Shown here: positions 20,650 through 32,586 of the stretch, in pieces
How the letters are laid out: each line of letters begins with the position of its first letter
Position numbering within the stretch: position 1 is the stretch's first letter
NCBI GenBank assembly: GCA_948567375.1
Contig: OX419761.1
Location: forward strand, 28,806,243-28,870,242
DNA: 64,000 bases
Reading direction: 5' to 3'
DNA from: Lunularia cruciata
Taxonomy: Eukaryota > Streptophyta > Marchantiopsida > Lunulariales > Lunulariaceae
Position numbers and translations under genes: made by a program
The notes under the pieces: generated by a model
What the model saw: only the letters and a program-made list of their open reading frames with translations
Told to the model about the DNA's origin: nothing
The model's database searches: none

Positions 20650-21652
20650 TTGGAGTAGCTACACTTGGATGATGTGAGGCTATATCTCTAGGTATTATGG
20701 CACTCCTAGATAACCATCCAGAGTGGATCGTCCTCCAGGTGGATGTTAAGAACGCTTTTAATAGCATCTCACAGGCATCCATCTTTAGAGAGCTTTGGAA
20801 GGTTGGTGGATCTTTGGCAAGTCTCATTCCTTTTGTGTGGTCTTTTTATGGCTCTCCTACTTCCCTTTACTACTAGCACGGTGGTTCATAGGAGGGAGTC
20901 ACCGTCTTGGAGTCAACTGTTAGTACACGTTAGGGAGATCCTTTGGGGGGACCCTTATTTGCCATGGCTCACTTTAGAGCTCTCCTATCTACTACTTTGG
21001 CCATGCCAAGTTGTGTATTTCCCTCCTTGGCAAACAATACACACATCGTAGGCTCTGTAGATCAAATTAGGCAGGCCTTTGACTACTTGACTATCGAGCT
21101 ACATCTGGTAGGCTTGAGAGTCAAGGTTTCAAAGTGTAGTGCATGGTCCCCTTTAGGTATCCCTCCCCACCTTGAGCTTCTAGGAGTTGTATCACATTCA
21201 CATATGGACTTTGTGTTCTTGGAGTGACAATAGGATCGGAGGACTGTGTCATACGCTTCTTAAACACTACCCTTGCAGAGGATGTTCTCTATGTGGATGA
21301 CCTTCCATTACTAGGAGATCAACAAGTGGTATTTGGTATACTCTCCTCCACTATTGCTCGTCGACCATCCTACCTCATCCATACAATTTCCTCCTCACCG
21401 TCCTTCCTATCATATTTGAGAGCTTTTGATAGGAGGATTATGGGAGTCTTTGGTGATATTATTAGACCAAGGACATTTGAGTATGTGATAGGGGATTTGG
21501 CACATAAACAAATGGCTCTGCCAATCTCATGTGGAGGGGTTGGCTTGCTATCTATGGAAGAGACGGCACCTATAGCATTTTTAGGTAGTTGGGCTCTCTC
21601 GGCACCTCTACTTTCCTCTCATTTTGTGGTTGTTGATAGGCCAATTTTATAG
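20650..21652 (+). pseudogene. LINE copy 1 reverse transcriptase
   Basis: Blocks in order: VDVKNAFNSISQASIF (palm motif A region), GDPLGGPLFAMAHF after a stop in the QGDPLG block, and PSLANNTHIVG, where the related copy 2 has PSLADDTHIVG. The catalytic Asp-Asp pair is thus Asn-Asn here (two G-to-A changes). Thumb and post-RT sequence follows (AFDRRIMGVFGDII, 21,224-21,652). Dead copy. Confidence 0.85.
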
Positions 21653-21973
21653 ACTTATGTGATGGAGGTGGATGGAGGATCCTATTCTCTCTAGATGTTA
21701 TTGCGGCAGACAAGAGATAGTCTATCCCCATGGGCACAAGAGGATTTTCCACCTTTTGCTTCACTATCGTCAGATTGGACTAGAGGTTTATAGTCTTCCT
21801 TGATCGAGCAATAGTGTGAGCATACGCTACATTCTCTCTTACTCAAATCATCCATTCCTCAGGCTACTAGAGCATGTCTTTGCTCTTGCTCCGGCAAGGG
21901 TGCAGGCTCTTGGATCCTAGCTTGATCGTGCATTAGGGCATTCTGACTCGCACCAACTACTTTCTCTACAACA

Positions 21974-22312
21974 ATGAGGTTTCACCTAGGTTTGGTCCAC
22001 CCATCCGCATCTTCATTACTCACTTGTGAGTGTGGTTCTACATTAGATGTAGTAGTCATCCACATGACATTGTGTCCTTTTGGAGGGCAGAAGATAGCTA
22101 CCCATGATACTATTAGGGACATAGTGTTTGCTATGGTACGAGAGAGTGGATACTTGGCTTGGAGGGAGCATTTGTATGCTTTGCAGACAACACGTGTCAA
22201 GGAAGACTTATATTTGGTCCGCGATGATCAGGTGACAGTAGCGGATGTTGTGGTTATGGATCCTACGAGGGATACACTTTTGGAGGGAGTGATTACTCAT
22301 CCCCTTAGATGA
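21974..22312 (+). pseudogene. LINE copy 1 C-terminal Cys/His motif and nuclease-like region
   Basis: The 112-codon frame has C-x-C-x9-H-x3-C at 22,025-22,075 (TCECGSTLD...HMTLC), then about 60 residues later VADVVVMDPTRDTLLEGVIT. A Cys/His knuckle followed by an Asp/Glu-rich beta segment after RT is the arrangement of LINEs with a restriction-enzyme-like (PD-(D/E)xK) endonuclease, in contrast to the upstream AP endonuclease of L1/RTE elements. The nuclease call is a suggestion from layout, not a clear motif match. Confidence 0.45.
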
Positions 22313-22799
22313 GCAGCGAGTGCAGCAGCAAGTCTCAAGGTCTCCAAGTATAGGGGCATATAGTGAGGTCACCTCTTTGTTCCTCTAGCCTTGGAGCGAT
22401 GGACAAGGCGTTTGACACATTTGTCAAGAAGTGCGCGAGAGCTTATCATATTAGGCGCTAGGGGTACCGATCTCTCTCTCGTACTTTGTAGTATATTTTA
22501 GAGAGCATATGTCCATTGCTCTATAGAGTGTAGTGGTTGGTGCAATCCATAGGAGAACAATCACGTGTAAGGTGATAGTGGCGAGTGCAATCCATAGGAG
22601 AGCAATCACATTACGTGATGTTCCAATTGTGTGTAGACGGTATTACTTGCATAGCTTGGATCTTAGCTCCAGTGGGGCGGATTTCTCATATAGACTCTAA
22701 AGGGGCTTAGCCCCATTTTACCTTAATCGTGCTCTCCCCTTGTATGGACTTGATGGGTCTTCCCATCCTTCGTATTTTCTGTGGGGTCGCCTTCTTTTT

Positions 22800-22812
22800 T
22801 AGAAAGTTATTA
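22800..22812. repeat. LINE target-site duplication (right)
   Basis: TAGAAAGTTATTA, partner of 20,608-20,620. Confidence 0.85.
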
Positions 22813-23974
22813 GTGGTCGAGATTAGTGCCAAAGAGGAATTTTCAGCACAAAGCAAGCGTTAAGAGAAGTTAAGACAAGTAAATAAAGTAAAGTCAAAGA
22901 CTAGCGAATCTTTCTTTTCCTCTAGGTGCGTACGGTGGAGAAGAGCCTCTTATGCTATTCACATGGCTCTTTTGGGCTCCGGCAGCCCACTAAAAGACAA
23001 AGTCCGGCAATTACAATTTTGACGGAGCTCATGTGCACGTCAGGTCTGCCTGACGTTCAAACCCTCAGCCGGAGCTTATTCGTCAGGCAGCTCTAGCTCC
23101 CGTTTGAGCCTTTTCGAACCGGGAATTTCCTAGATTAATGGGTCGGGTGATACAACGTGCAATAAAATTATCGAAATTCCCTTTCTGTGACAGGTTTTCC
23201 CCAGAGTGAACTTGTTGACTTCCCGTCTTCGCTACATCGAATCTTTAATCTTTCCAAGTAAATACATTTTCGATTTTTAATTTTTGACCTTCGAGACTGG
23301 ATGCAGATGTAATATGTTTTATTTTTTTCATTTTTGGACCGTTATTCAATGTTGGTCATGTGTGACTTAAAAATGAAAGCATTTTATTAATAATTTTTCT
23401 TGAGATAAGAAAAGTAATGGTTTGTCAACGAAATCCAATTCCAGTACTCGAGTGTAATATCTTCTTTTGATTCATAAATTTTTTCTCCCCTTGTTAATGT
23501 GATTAATTCCATAAGATTGTCTGTTTGAAACTCCATTAATCATAAAAATATGAAATCATAAAATTCATCTATATATAGGAAAACGAAAAGCTAAATTTGA
23601 TGAGTACTCCTTTGTTGAAAGCGAATGTGAAAAATTTCTTATTGATTTGCAAACCCCAAACTCTTTATTTTACAAATCTAATTCGAGAACTGGTTACCTA
23701 TTAACGCCAGTCAATAATCCAAAGTGACCCGTCATCACAAGTATACATATGAAGTTTACGTACGTCCAAATTAACTGCCGGACCCATGGACACATGATTA
23801 TACTCTTTCCGTCAATGTTTTAGAGGCTGACGGACGTCAAAACTGACGTACATCATTGAGCCATGTGAAGTGGCCTTCTGTCGGGAAACTTGCAATTCTT
23901 GATCGGCGAAGGCATTCGTTCAATTTCATCATCAATAGATCGGGGGACGGGAGGAGGGAGGAGCGAAGGCAGTC
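22813..23974. other. Intergenic region and promoter/5' leader of the TMEM205-like gene
   Basis: AT-rich from about 23,250 to 23,700. No ORF or repeat is supported. The last ~100 bases before the start codon are GC-richer and likely 5' UTR. No clear TATA box was found. Confidence 0.5.
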
Positions 23975-26073
23975 ATGGGCGCCGCATCTGTGAGCAATGC
24001 GATCGTTACGATGCTGTCCCTCGTTGCAGGAGGGTTGGTGATTTGCCCTGAGCCGATTAAACAAAATGTTGTGCTCTCGACGGGAGTGAGTTCGATGTGG
24101 AGTGTCACCACGCTGCTGCGGTGGCTGCACTTGATTAGTTTCTCCACCGCCTTCGGAACGTCTCTTTGGGTGTCATTTATCGGAGGTGTTATCATGTTCA
24201 AGTTTGTCCCTGAACTTGTCCAAGAAATTGCTTTCGTCATTTTCGTATCACATCCATTGCTACTTGGTATCCTGTAATTGAAGTACTTGTTGATATGGAA
24301 ACTTTTCAATACTTCTCTTGGCTTGGATAATTCAGGTCTTGTAGTATATTTCGCAATATGGGCGCAATTAGTTAGAGGTCAGCCTACTGTTTTATAGCAC
24401 AGAGTGATTGTGTTGACTCGTGTAAGGGAGGATCGCCGCTCAGGTTTTCATTCTTTAATGTTGAGAAGTTTAAGGTACTTACCACCTCAAGACAGAGAAG
24501 GATTGATCTCTGTATAGTATTATAAGCCAATTGACTCTCCTTCGACGTAGACACCAAACACCGAAAAGACGCTCGTGAACGAAGTCGCTTCCGGCCATGG
24601 AGATAAGTGTGAAGATGTACATGAAGGTAGTTGAATCGGCGAATGAGTAAATCGAGGTCTTCTGTATGAATTCGGACTCAGTGTGTCCTTTCGTGAGTGC
24701 AAGTAGTGTACCTGAGCATCGGATGTACGTGAAGATTTGAACACGTTGGCTGGGTTCAGGTTTTCAATCAACAAGCCGAAGCTACAGACCACGGAACTTG
24801 TTGGAATATTTTGAAGGCCACCTCCTCCGGGATGTGCGTTGGTCTACAGAATCTATGCCGAATGTTTGTGAATCTTGCCACGACGAGTGAAAGAATTTGC
24901 TCGTCGTGGTAAGGATCAGAGAATTAATTTAGAGTTCAGTTTAATTACTCGTTTACCGGAAGGGGAGAGGCAGGGGAGTGGAACTGAGACCCAAATATGC
25001 TTTGGGGGACATCTAGCCTCCCGGTTGACCAGCCTGCGCTATAATTCTACTCCATTATTCATCATTCTGTTTTCTGACGATGTATAATGTCCCGTGGCTG
25101 CATCATCTTATATCAGTTCTTGTGTGTCATGCAATCTGTTTTGAGTAGAAGATAATTCTTGCTGATAAGTTTCTGTGTAGAGTTTTTTTTTGGTTGTTCA
25201 GGAGTCCATAACTCCCTATATTATAACTCTCTGATCATCATGTTCCACGTTGCCTCAATGTGGATGTTTCCTGCAGGCATCTTCCAAGGCATCAATTTGG
25301 AAACTTGCAAGGGAAAATGTTCCCAGCATACTTCAGATTGACATCGACTTGCATGGCTACTTGCATCGCTATGATCGCAGTCTTCCATCCATGGAAAACC
25401 TCGAACACTTTGGAGAAAGTCCAATTTGTAGTTCTTGGAATTTCACTGGTTTTCACTTTACTCAATCTTCTTGTGGTGGAACCAATCACTACCCAGGTAC
25501 TTGAGCTGTGTTTCTTTCATGGGTTGCTTTGTCGCACCGCAGTGCAAAGTTCAGTGTGTATATATATATCTCAAGAGCAAGAGTCAGTCCGATCACACTT
25601 GGGTATGGAACTGGGTTGTTAACAACGGTTCTATATCACATTACTCAATATATCTCAAGATCAAGACATTATCCCTGCCGATAGCTCCTTATGGACGTGA
25701 TATCTTTAAACATTCTCTAAGCTTCTATATTAGTGTCAGTGTCATCATAGTGCTTCCTGTGTCGACTACTTACTACTTCGGCGGGCGGAGCAGTCTTGTC
25801 CTGTGGGCTGTCGTGGTCCTAAACATCCTAACTTCTATATTCCTTGCATGTGCACAGTTGATGCGAGAGAGACACAAGGTGGAAAGAGAGGAGGGTATCG
25901 GGACCGAACCAGGAGTATCAAAGAAGACTCAGATTGAAAATGCTGGCCCAAAGTTGAGAGCGATCAACAAAAAGTTCTTCGCCGCCCACGGGGTTTCTTC
26001 ATTATTAAATTTGTTTGCCTTCTTGTTGCTCGTGGTTCATTCAGCTTATCTCTCCACTAAACTCCAGCTGTAG
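23975..26073 (+). CDS. TMEM205-like (DUF4149) membrane protein, three exons
   Basis: Exons 23,975-24,201, 25,277-25,496 and 25,858-26,073 join in frame to about 220 residues. Donor AA/GTTTGT and acceptor CTGCAG/G, then CAG/GTACTT and TGCACAG/T, are canonical; the introns are 1,075 and 361 bp. Read-through of exon 1 stops at 24,277, so splicing is required. The product has hydrophobic segments at about 9-25 and 51-75, two more in exon 2, and one at the C-terminus. The family block at exon 2 start, LPRHQFGNLQGKMFPAYF, and the later RHKVERE are typical of plant TMEM205-like proteins; function is poorly known (membrane protein, sometimes seed/LEA-associated in plants). The start ATGGGC has a good plant context. 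Confidence 0.88.
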
Positions 26074-26122
26074 AAACATTAGTCTGAAGATTAGACAAAA
26101 AGCCTACAATACTTCTGTTTAG

Positions 26123-26128
26123 AATAAA
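26123..26128 (+). terminator. Candidate polyadenylation signal
   Basis: AATAAA 50 bases after the stop codon of the TMEM205-like gene. Confidence 0.6.
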
Positions 26129-29100
26129 TACTTCTTAATTTAAATTCCTAAAACCTGGTATATTCTGGCTTGTTTGGAAACATTCATTTTGTGTGTGCTC
26201 ACGGATCTCTGTGCTGGTTGAGGAGTTTGCTTTTCCTTATTTTTGAATATTACGCTGCCACTATTATCAGTATCTGACACATGTGTAGTTCCCAGTGCAA
26301 TATGCTATCCCAAGACTTCAGGGATGAGGAGTCTTAGAAGAGAGCACTTGGGGCTTGATACCTGAAAAGTATAGAACTTTCGGGCTTACTATAGGATAGT
26401 AGTAATGCATTTGCGCATTTGTATTCCTGAGTCAATTCTATTCGCGAATTTGCGATTCTGCATATCGACCTTATACTTCAGTGACGAGAAAACATGCATC
26501 TTCGATATGTCGGTCGTGTATTTGCTCACGACATGCAAGGCAGACCATGAGTGTAGACCTCTTGCCTTCTTTATGTGTTTTTGGTATTCTTCCAACCTAC
26601 TCCCTCTTTATTGGTGATTGCCCTTGCGTATGATGAAAAGCATAAAAGGTTGGTGGAGTCTTGCCAGATCTTTGACGTGGATTGAATTAGTGAATCGGTT
26701 CCTGAAACTTCAAGAGTCTCCAAATGTTATCGGATTCTGGTGGCAACGCTCCATTTGGATACAAGGTTAAAATCAAGGTTTCAAAGACTTTTGAGTTTCT
26801 GTATACATTGCTTGATTCAACTCCCAACTAGGTTTTGTCAAGGCCAATCGAGTTTTCTGAAACTAAAGAAATGTAATCAAATACTGATGGCATCTTCTCT
26901 AGGGGAAGGCTCAATGAGTCCTAGGATTTCCATTTACAACTGATTCTGATAATGAACCACTGGTCAAGCTCTCATGGAGCTTGCACGTATATCTATGGAG
27001 GTCAACATTTAATGAACACATAGTTCTTATGTATTGTCCAATGGTGTCCTTAACCATGAGTAGGTCTTTAAAAAGTTCTCGTAAGAGGCAATCTATTGAT
27101 CATCAATGTGATTATTATCTCCGACTAAGTCACTAGAAAATGCACCACCTCACCACAAAAACATCCCGGTGAATGAGAGTTGGATGTATTCAAATATCAG
27201 AAATCTCTCACTGAAAGGTAAACATTAAGGAGAATCATTTTATTAAGATCGTAAATCTAGATTGCTATAATATTATCTTCCCTTGTCTTCTCTAATTGCA
27301 TATTTTGATTAGTACTTTTATAATATTTTCACAAAATATTCTTATTGAAAAGAAAAATTCAAGTAGAATGTCTTTATCAAGATAACAAAAGTTTATTGCT
27401 AAGCCATTTTTCTCATCCTTTTTCATCAATTTCATATTTTAATCAGTACTTTTTAATTCGTATCCAACTTTTGTGCAATATTGCAGTAGCTAGGTTCAAT
27501 TATGTGCCTTGGTACACCCATGATTACAAAGACCATACCGACAAAAGGAGGTTGGGCATTCACCTACTACACACTGTTCACTTTTTGATGTTGACGCTGT
27601 GAACGGAATTGAAGATTGTTATGATTTGATATATGGATTGTGATGTCACCATTTTTATTGTTATATAAACTATATATGCAATGCCTTGATGTTTACATAC
27701 CAGTAAAAGAGATACTGCATTGCGGAATGAAGGATTGACCCATACAGCAATTTCACTGAATCATATATATTCATCTATTCACATTTATTTCCACCAAACC
27801 TGGATAGTTATATATTTATATCTTTGAAGATAAATCTTCTCAAAAACTTGATGAATGATTTAAGTATTTAGGGTTTTAGTGTAATTTTAGTTTTATACCA
27901 ACGAAGATACTCAGCATTCTGAAAGTTATCACGAGGAAAAGGGGACGTGCTTCGTTTCGTAAAGCCCTGGCGCTTTCTAATCCAATAGTGGATAAATAAC
28001 GAAATCGTTACGTAATGGCGAATTGGTTATATAAGCTCGGACGCCTCTGATTAGCAGAAGTTTGTTACTTTGGTACTAAAATCACGAAACTGTTACTTGA
28101 ACCCAGAGCAAATTGTGTAGTTAAACTCGGACACTAGTTGTCTAGCACTCCTTCAAAATCTGGAAGCCGAATACGTAGATGCCACTTACGATAAGTATAG
28201 TCGGTGGACTTCAAATTACTATCATTATTATTATTTGGAGTAGTTGGGTGCCTGGTCTAAGGAACAATTGGTTAAAATTAATGTTATTATAGTAAAGTTA
28301 AGCTAATAAGGCTAGGACATATGCTTAGGGAAAAAGGGCGAAGCTAAAGGCGTAATCTAGGTGATTAAACCGATACTTGAAGAAAATTGATTAATTGTGT
28401 GGTCTGATTAATTACATATTTAATCAGACCACATATCGTCCTTTAAAAAGTATGTACTCGTTGAATCAACTTCACTATTGCAAAGAAAGAATAAGATTTC
28501 AAGCTCATCATCTTGTAGTTAACATTGTCTTTAGAAGTGCAATTGTAAGAAGAGTTTAGTGTAAAAAAGGTCTTGCTTCCGAGTGCAATCATGCTTTCAA
28601 ATTATCCAATCCTTGAAGAAATTCCACTACACTACCCAAGGAGGAAGACATTGGATGGAAACAATGCTGCATGTTCACGGGATTCTAAAATCCAAATATA
28701 GTGAACAAGAATAAATAGAATTAGGTCTTAGTGGTGCTTCTTCATTTTATGATCAGGATCATCATTGGAAGACAAGTTCAATTTAAGCTTTGGAACTACA
28801 ACAAGTAAATGATGGGAGATAAAAGATAATTCATCTAGATAAACCTCAACAAGTGTGAATGTATCCTGAAAATAGGTGAGGTAAGGATCTACCCCTTGCT
28901 TGTAAGTAAGTGGTGTGCTAGATGAGGAATGATGCCTAAAGAAATCCCCTATGGCCACGTCCCAAGGAATGAAAATGGAAGAATCAGGAGACATGCTACT
29001 GAAGTGTGTATACCCCCAAGAGAAAATAAAAAATTCCATGACAGAAATGTTATCTATCTAAACACAAAAGAGAGACTACCTCTAGGATTCATAGGTTCTT

Positions 29101-29389
29101 GAGAGGATATCGGGCAGCACTCCAAGAGGAATGCATCATTAGGGCCCAGGTTGTAGCCAATGTGATTGCAAAGTCTCCATAGCCTCATGCCCTACCTTTA
29201 GAGTACCATCATCTTTGTTGCTCCTTGATGTTAGTAGGGAAGTACAAGCAAGCAACCCAAGCACTCTCACTCTTCCGACCTGTGCTCTTCTCCTTTGATA
29301 CTTTATCATACTTAAAGACCCTACATCCACCCACCACCAAGGACCTTCCTTTGTTCCTCCATGACTATCAATTAGATGAGGAGTTATAG
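26129..29389. other. AT-rich intergenic region
   Basis: No gene is supported. Short open frames on both strands have no recognisable domain. It contains a short hairpin at 28,398-28,433. Base composition is markedly AT-rich in 27,240-27,900. Confidence 0.55.
28398..28433. repeat. Perfect 14-bp inverted repeat
   Basis: TGTGGTCTGATTAA (28,398-28,411) is the exact reverse complement of 28,420-28,433, with an 8-base loop. No flanking duplication was noticed. It may be a tiny transposon remnant or chance. Confidence 0.6.
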
Positions 29390-32270
29390 TTGACAAAGTC
29401 TTGCTTTGCCTCTGCTCTATTTTGCTCTTGTTGTTTCTCATTGGGTGGGCCATTAGGCCTATTTTTTGAGCACCTATGGGATTACCTCTCCCAAAATGCT
29501 CTAGATTTGGATTTTCTCCTTTTCTTTGCCTTTTGTCAATGCATTGCCTCCCATCATGGTCTCATTGGAATAACTTGTTTATTTAGAGTTTCTCATCTCC
29601 TTGTTCTTGCAAAGGAGCACTTAGGGGTGTGGCTCATTGCCATTGAGGATGTTTTTTGCACTTGGTTTCTTGCATTATTTGCTTATAGTTGAGGTAATCT
29701 TTTTTGTCCTTCTTGTCTCCCCATTGGTTTGCTATGGCCATTCTAGATGGACACGAGATAGTTATTGTGGTATTTGAGCAACCTTGGACATTCATCTAGA
29801 TTGGGTGGTGGTCCAAATTCATGTCTCCAATGCCTTCAATACCATCTCTTGTCCAACATTGTTCCATGCTCTTTGCTTAAATGAAGATCAGATCTCCTCC
29901 TTGCTCCTATTTGTACTTACTTTCTATGGTATCAACTCTATTATTTAGCCAACTTATGACTACAAGAGTTTTCTCACATTTGAAATCAACCAAGGGCATA
30001 TGGTGGGGGGATCCTTTAAGGGGCCTCTCTTTGCCATAATGCATTACACGACTTTATAATAGGTGGTAGTAGCTTTATGTCTTGTCTATTCCCATCCATC
30101 AAATAACATTCATGTGCATGCTCTTTGCAAGATATAGTTAGAACAACATCTACTTTCACACTTAGCTTAGAGGCCTTTGGGTTTATGAGTCCAGATTTAT
30201 AAATGCAAGGTCTAAAGTCCATGTACAATCATTACTTCCTTTGACTTCCCACCAAAATTCTAGTTCCTCATAGGTGGTTTGAGAGTTTTGGAAGATTTTT
30301 GTATGTTGATCATATTGGACACCTTAGTACATGCCGCAACTTGTGCTCGCCTCCTCCCCCAATTGAGGGATACCCAAGTAGCCTATTCCATTCTTACTTG
30401 GTCTTATCTCCCAAAGGCCTCATATTTGGCAAGGACTTTTTAACCTATTCTAATACTCCAAGGGCAGGAGACCCGAAGAGAAACACATAATTTCACACTC
30501 AAACCTCTGATGCCCCAAAGGAGCGCCTTGATTGTATTATATAGCAAAGGGGGTTACCCCCCAAAGGAAGCTCCACCCTTGGATCAGATACATGGATGGG
30601 TGACATGTCAATGATCTCTACCCTTAGATTAATTGCATGCATAGGTGACATGTTGGTCTTGATCCTATTTGGTTGGTGAAACTATCTTTGATCGGAAGGA
30701 ATTTTTAGGGCATCTTCATGCAAGAATCTCCAAATTGCATGGGTGAGGTACCATTAGAAAGCTCTCAATGAGAAAAAACCAAGGGGGAGGAAAGGCCAAT
30801 CTTTCCTTTATTGGGGAGGAAATTTTCATATTTTTGAGGCCTAATTCATCAAGTTAGGCCTCCAAAATTAGCTTTGAAGTTTCCAAGCTATGTTTGGCCC
30901 TACCCTATTAGTAAAAATCCTCTTTGGTGATATCTCTATCTGATCTACCCATCATACATAACATCCTTCCAGATGTTACCAAGCTAATTTTCACCTCTAG
31001 CTAATATGTCTAGCTATTGGTATTACACCTATAGAGACATTGACGTTTGACAATATTATCTATCATACTTTCTCTACCCTATTAGGGCCATGTATGCTCC
31101 TATAGTTATCAGATGAGTGCTGTAGGCAACATATAGCACTCTCTATAATCATGGGCAAATACGGCCTCATGTAGAAGGAAGCCATAACACAAGTAGCATA
31201 TATTGGAGCATGGGCTCTAGTGATCCCTCTTTTACCCAAACTTGTTCTTACATGAGTGTCGTTCTTTTCTGTTAGGACCCATCAAGATAGTGGATTTAAG
31301 CACTTATGCCTTCCAAGCATATCTTTGATTGGCTCGTAACTTATTGCCAAGCTGTGCAGCCATGCTACTCCTTGAGTTTATTGACTTTGTATCCCTAAAT
31401 TCTAGGAGCTCCAAGTTTATCTTAGTGAGCAAATGCACACTCACACACTTACTAGCATTCTCATTGATGTGCCTCTACCTAATAGAGCTAGGATGCTCTC
31501 TTACGGTTGGAAAAGCTCTTGAGCTTGGCTCCAAGCTTCTCCCTTGATTGATGACTTTTGGTTTACTTTTGAGGAGTTTACCACATCACTATGATTGAGG
31601 TTGGGTCTCTCACATCCAACTCTTGTAGAGCTTCTGGACCAAGGCAAATGAGGTTTTCCACATGACATACAAAGGATACATTTTTATGTTGTGCAATAGA
31701 AGGAGAGTCCATGATGCAATTTGTGATATAGTTGCTCAAATCTTATTAGCTACATAGGTCCATGTTCAGATTGAGTGATTGTTGGATCTACCAAGACCAC
31801 CTATCGGCTGGGTATGAATAGATCTTGTTACTTTTAAGGGTAGTTGTCACACCTTGCATGATGTGGTGTTGGTGAATCCCTTGCAAGTAGAGTCACTGGT
31901 ACAAGCAAGCTCACAGGTGGGAGCAATTGCCTCTAAGGGCAAGGAGGACCACTACATGCCACAATTTATCCATGGACACCTTTGTCCCCTTGGCAATTGA
32001 AATTTTTGGGCTACTTTAGTACCACTCAAGGAGGCAACACGAGGTTCCTTACAGAGGAAAGGAGAATTGGCTGTCTTCCCAACCATGCTTTACATCATAC
32101 TATCAATAGCATGCATCAATCACTTTACAATGTGCTCAAGTTGTGGGTCTTCACCAACGAGCAACTACAATACAAACACCTGACATGGCTAGGATCTTCC
32201 CCTTCCACTCTCCCACCACACTTACAAAACATACCATTGGAACTCTACCATATCATTCAAGAGTAGATTG
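29390..32270 (+). mobile_element. LINE copy 4 (old, diverged relative)
   Basis: Scattered frames match the other LINE copies: GVWLIAIEDVFC (as GVRPIAIGEIF), VSNAFNTIS (as VENALNSIS), then KGPLFAIMHYTTL (as GGPLFAMAHF) near 30,020, and a C-terminal segment near 31,850 resembling the ADVVV region. Open stretches include 29,390-29,692 and 31,982-32,266. Heavily decayed; ends are not defined. Confidence 0.65.
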
Positions 32271-32430
32271 AGTTGGATTCGCTCTCCTTAGTTTCCTTGG
32301 TGCTTGTTGTTTGCATGCCCTTTCCCATTTTTGCCTTTGGGCCTATTTTTGTTTCTTTTTTGCGACTTGTGTGCCTTTGTTCTTCCCCCTCCCCACTTGG
32401 TTGTGCCTTGTACTCCTTTCCCTTTCTTTC

Positions 32431-32586
32431 GAGTACTAAATTTATATATATTTCACATGTTGAACTTTACAACTTGGAGCGCTGATATACCCCAACCTAG
32501 GACAATAAGAGTACTAAATTTATATATATTTCACATGTTGAACTTTACAACTTGGAGCACTGATATACCCCAACCTAGGACAATAA
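32431..32586. repeat. Tandem duplication, 2 x 78 bp
   Basis: GAGTACTAAATTTATATATA begins two adjacent 78-bp copies (32,431-32,508 and 32,509-32,586) that differ at one seen position (GAGCGCTG versus GAGCACTG). A recent replication-type duplication. Confidence 0.9.

Larger units (their letters stand above)
20621..22799 (+). mobile_element. LINE copy 1 (5'-truncated non-LTR retrotransposon)
   Basis: Bounded by a perfect 13-bp target duplication. Homologous in inverted orientation to 34,817-38,052, but lacks everything upstream of the RT fingers, the usual 5' truncation of target-primed reverse transcription. It carries RT, a post-RT region, a C-terminal Cys/His motif and a 3' UTR ending GGGGTCGCCTTCTTTT without a long poly(A). 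Confidence 0.9.

Noticed and set aside
24520..24792. 90-codon minus ORF
   Set aside because: Lies inside intron 1 of the TMEM205-like gene and shows no domain.
25435..26073. A 212-codon single-exon gene ending at 26,073
   Set aside because: Its first 140 codons are intron 2 and out-of-frame exon 2; only 25,858-26,073 is coding, as exon 3 of the TMEM205-like gene.
28728..29039. 103-codon minus ORF
   Set aside because: No recognisable domain or neighbours; kept as unassigned.
32431..32586. CRISPR-like array
   Set aside because: Only two adjacent copies without spacers, in a plant nuclear sequence.
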